The position numbers were made by a program, and so were the translations under genes. From Candidatus Omnitrophota bacterium (GTDB lineage Bacteria; Omnitrophota; Gorgyraeia; Gorgyraeales; Gorgyraeaceae): 6,226 nt of DNA. Within the stretch, counting starts at the first letter, position 1; every line of letters begins with the position of its first letter. Below the pieces are notes generated by a model. The model saw only the letters and a program-made list of their open reading frames with translations. It was not told the origin of the DNA and ran no database searches. The stretch spans positions 1-6,226 of the forward strand of contig JAHIUV010000073.1 of assembly GCA_018817035.1 (NCBI GenBank). Direction: 5' to 3'. Positions 5,657-6,226 of this stretch are shown here, piece by piece.

Positions 5657-6226
5657 CTACTCCGTTCTTTTTGCTATTCGCGCCAGGGTACTGCTATAAA
5701 AAGCCTCTTCTTCTTTTTTTAAAGACTCAAGGGATTTTTTTGCTTTAGCTGAAAAATCTTTATCTCTTATATCTTTTAGGTTGGCTCCGGCAGTATGCGA
5801 CCCTGAATTAAATGAAGCGTTCAGGAGTTCGGCGCCGCAGCCTATATCCGTTATCAAGTTAACATTTATTTTTTCGGGTAATGACGAGGCTATTAACATA
5901 GCGTTCCTGGATAATTTACAGGCATTCAGGGCAACTTCATAACCTGCTTTTAAAGCAGATTCGATCGCTTTTTCATCCTTAGCCTTAAACGCGTCGTGTA
6001 TGCGCGAATATGCTTTTGAGTCTTCATCTGTCAGCCTGGTAAGTTCTTCGCGTATGACTTTTAAGGACGCGAGACAACTATGGATATCCGCCTCATCAGC
6101 CTCATGCCCTTTCTTGCCGACAGTGAAATCACACGACATCTCTAACAATGCGGCGCCCAGCGCTCCGCAGAGAGCGGCAGCGCTTCCTCCGCCGGGGACA
6201 GGTGTCTTGGCGGCTAAGGTTTTGAT
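5657..6226 (-). CDS. fchA: Cyclodeaminase-family methenyltetrahydrofolate cyclohydrolase (FchA), 5' end outside the window
   Basis: The frame is open from the window edge to the TAG at 5659-5657, giving 189 residues. The first visible residues read IKTLAAKTPVPGGGSAAALC, which is the signature of the formiminotransferase-cyclodeaminase C-terminal family (TPxPGGGSxAAL, here residues 8-19). Then come GALGAALLEM, TVGKKG (35-40) and LTDEDSKAY (65-73). A later segment, LPEKINVNLITDIGCGAELL, fits the family's region before its last helices. Family members are about 200-210 aa, so only about 10-20 residues are missing upstream; the true start is beyond 6226, and the TTG at 6148 is not the start because the signature lies before it. 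Free-standing members in clostridia and acetogens hydrolyse methenyl-THF (FchA). Others are formimino-THF cyclodeaminases of histidine breakdown. Position 2 nt ahead of folD, in an acetyl-CoA pathway operon, favours the FchA role. No glutamate formiminotransferase domain is visible. Confidence 0.88.
   Translation of the reverse strand: MKTLAAKTPVPGGGSAAALCGALGAALLEMSCDFTVGKKGHEADEADIHSCLASLKVIREELTRLTDEDSKAYSRIHDAFKAKDEKAIESALKAGYEVALNACKLSRNAMLIASSLPEKINVNLITDIGCGAELLNASFNSGSHTAGANLKDIRDKDFSAKAKKSLESLKKEEEAFYSSTLARIAKRTE

Noticed and set aside
5657..6148. Start of the cyclodeaminase gene at the TTG at 6148
   Set aside because: The frame stays open to 6226, and the conserved TPVPGGGSAAAL signature lies upstream of 6148, so the real start is outside the window.

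Overview
The window is one minus-strand block of Wood-Ljungdahl (reductive acetyl-CoA) pathway genes from a bacterium, read from the right edge to the left. The order of transcription is a 5'-truncated fchA-type cyclodeaminase/methenyl-THF cyclohydrolase (5657 to the right edge), folD (4797-5654), metF (3886-4752), acsB (1687-3864) and acsC (257-1597). After a repeat-filled gap comes the first 44 codons of a phosphatidyltransferase that looks like pgsA (left edge to 133). All five pathway genes have small gaps (2, 44, 21 and 89 nt) and visible Shine-Dalgarno sequences, so they read as one operon.

Together the genes cover the later folate steps of the methyl branch: methenyl-THF made from formyl-THF, reduction to methylene-THF, then reduction to methyl-THF. 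They also supply two parts of the carbonyl branch: the large subunit of the corrinoid iron-sulfur protein that carries the methyl group, and the acetyl-CoA synthase that joins methyl, CO and CoA. Formate dehydrogenase, formyl-THF synthetase (fhs), CODH (acsA), the small CFeSP subunit (acsD), the methyltransferase (acsE) and metV are not in the window. If present, they lie elsewhere, most likely upstream beyond the right edge.

The organism is an anaerobic bacterium rather than an archaeon. The folate enzymes are bacterial, AcsB is the long bacterial form with the N-terminal CODH-contacting region, and pgsA makes bacterial phospholipids. Uncultivated lineages with this pathway, such as Omnitrophota and relatives, would fit, but the phylum cannot be fixed from this window and that name is a guess.

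The most interesting points are these. FolD has Gln where the family has its catalytic cyclohydrolase lysine, and it sits directly after a separate cyclohydrolase gene, which suggests the two activities have been split between two proteins. A perfect 11-bp inverted repeat joins the folD stop codon to the metF ribosome binding site. An array of AGCNNTA-type heptads in inverted orientation fills the gap between acsC and pgsA. No wholly new system is visible; this is a well-known pathway with some unusual details.
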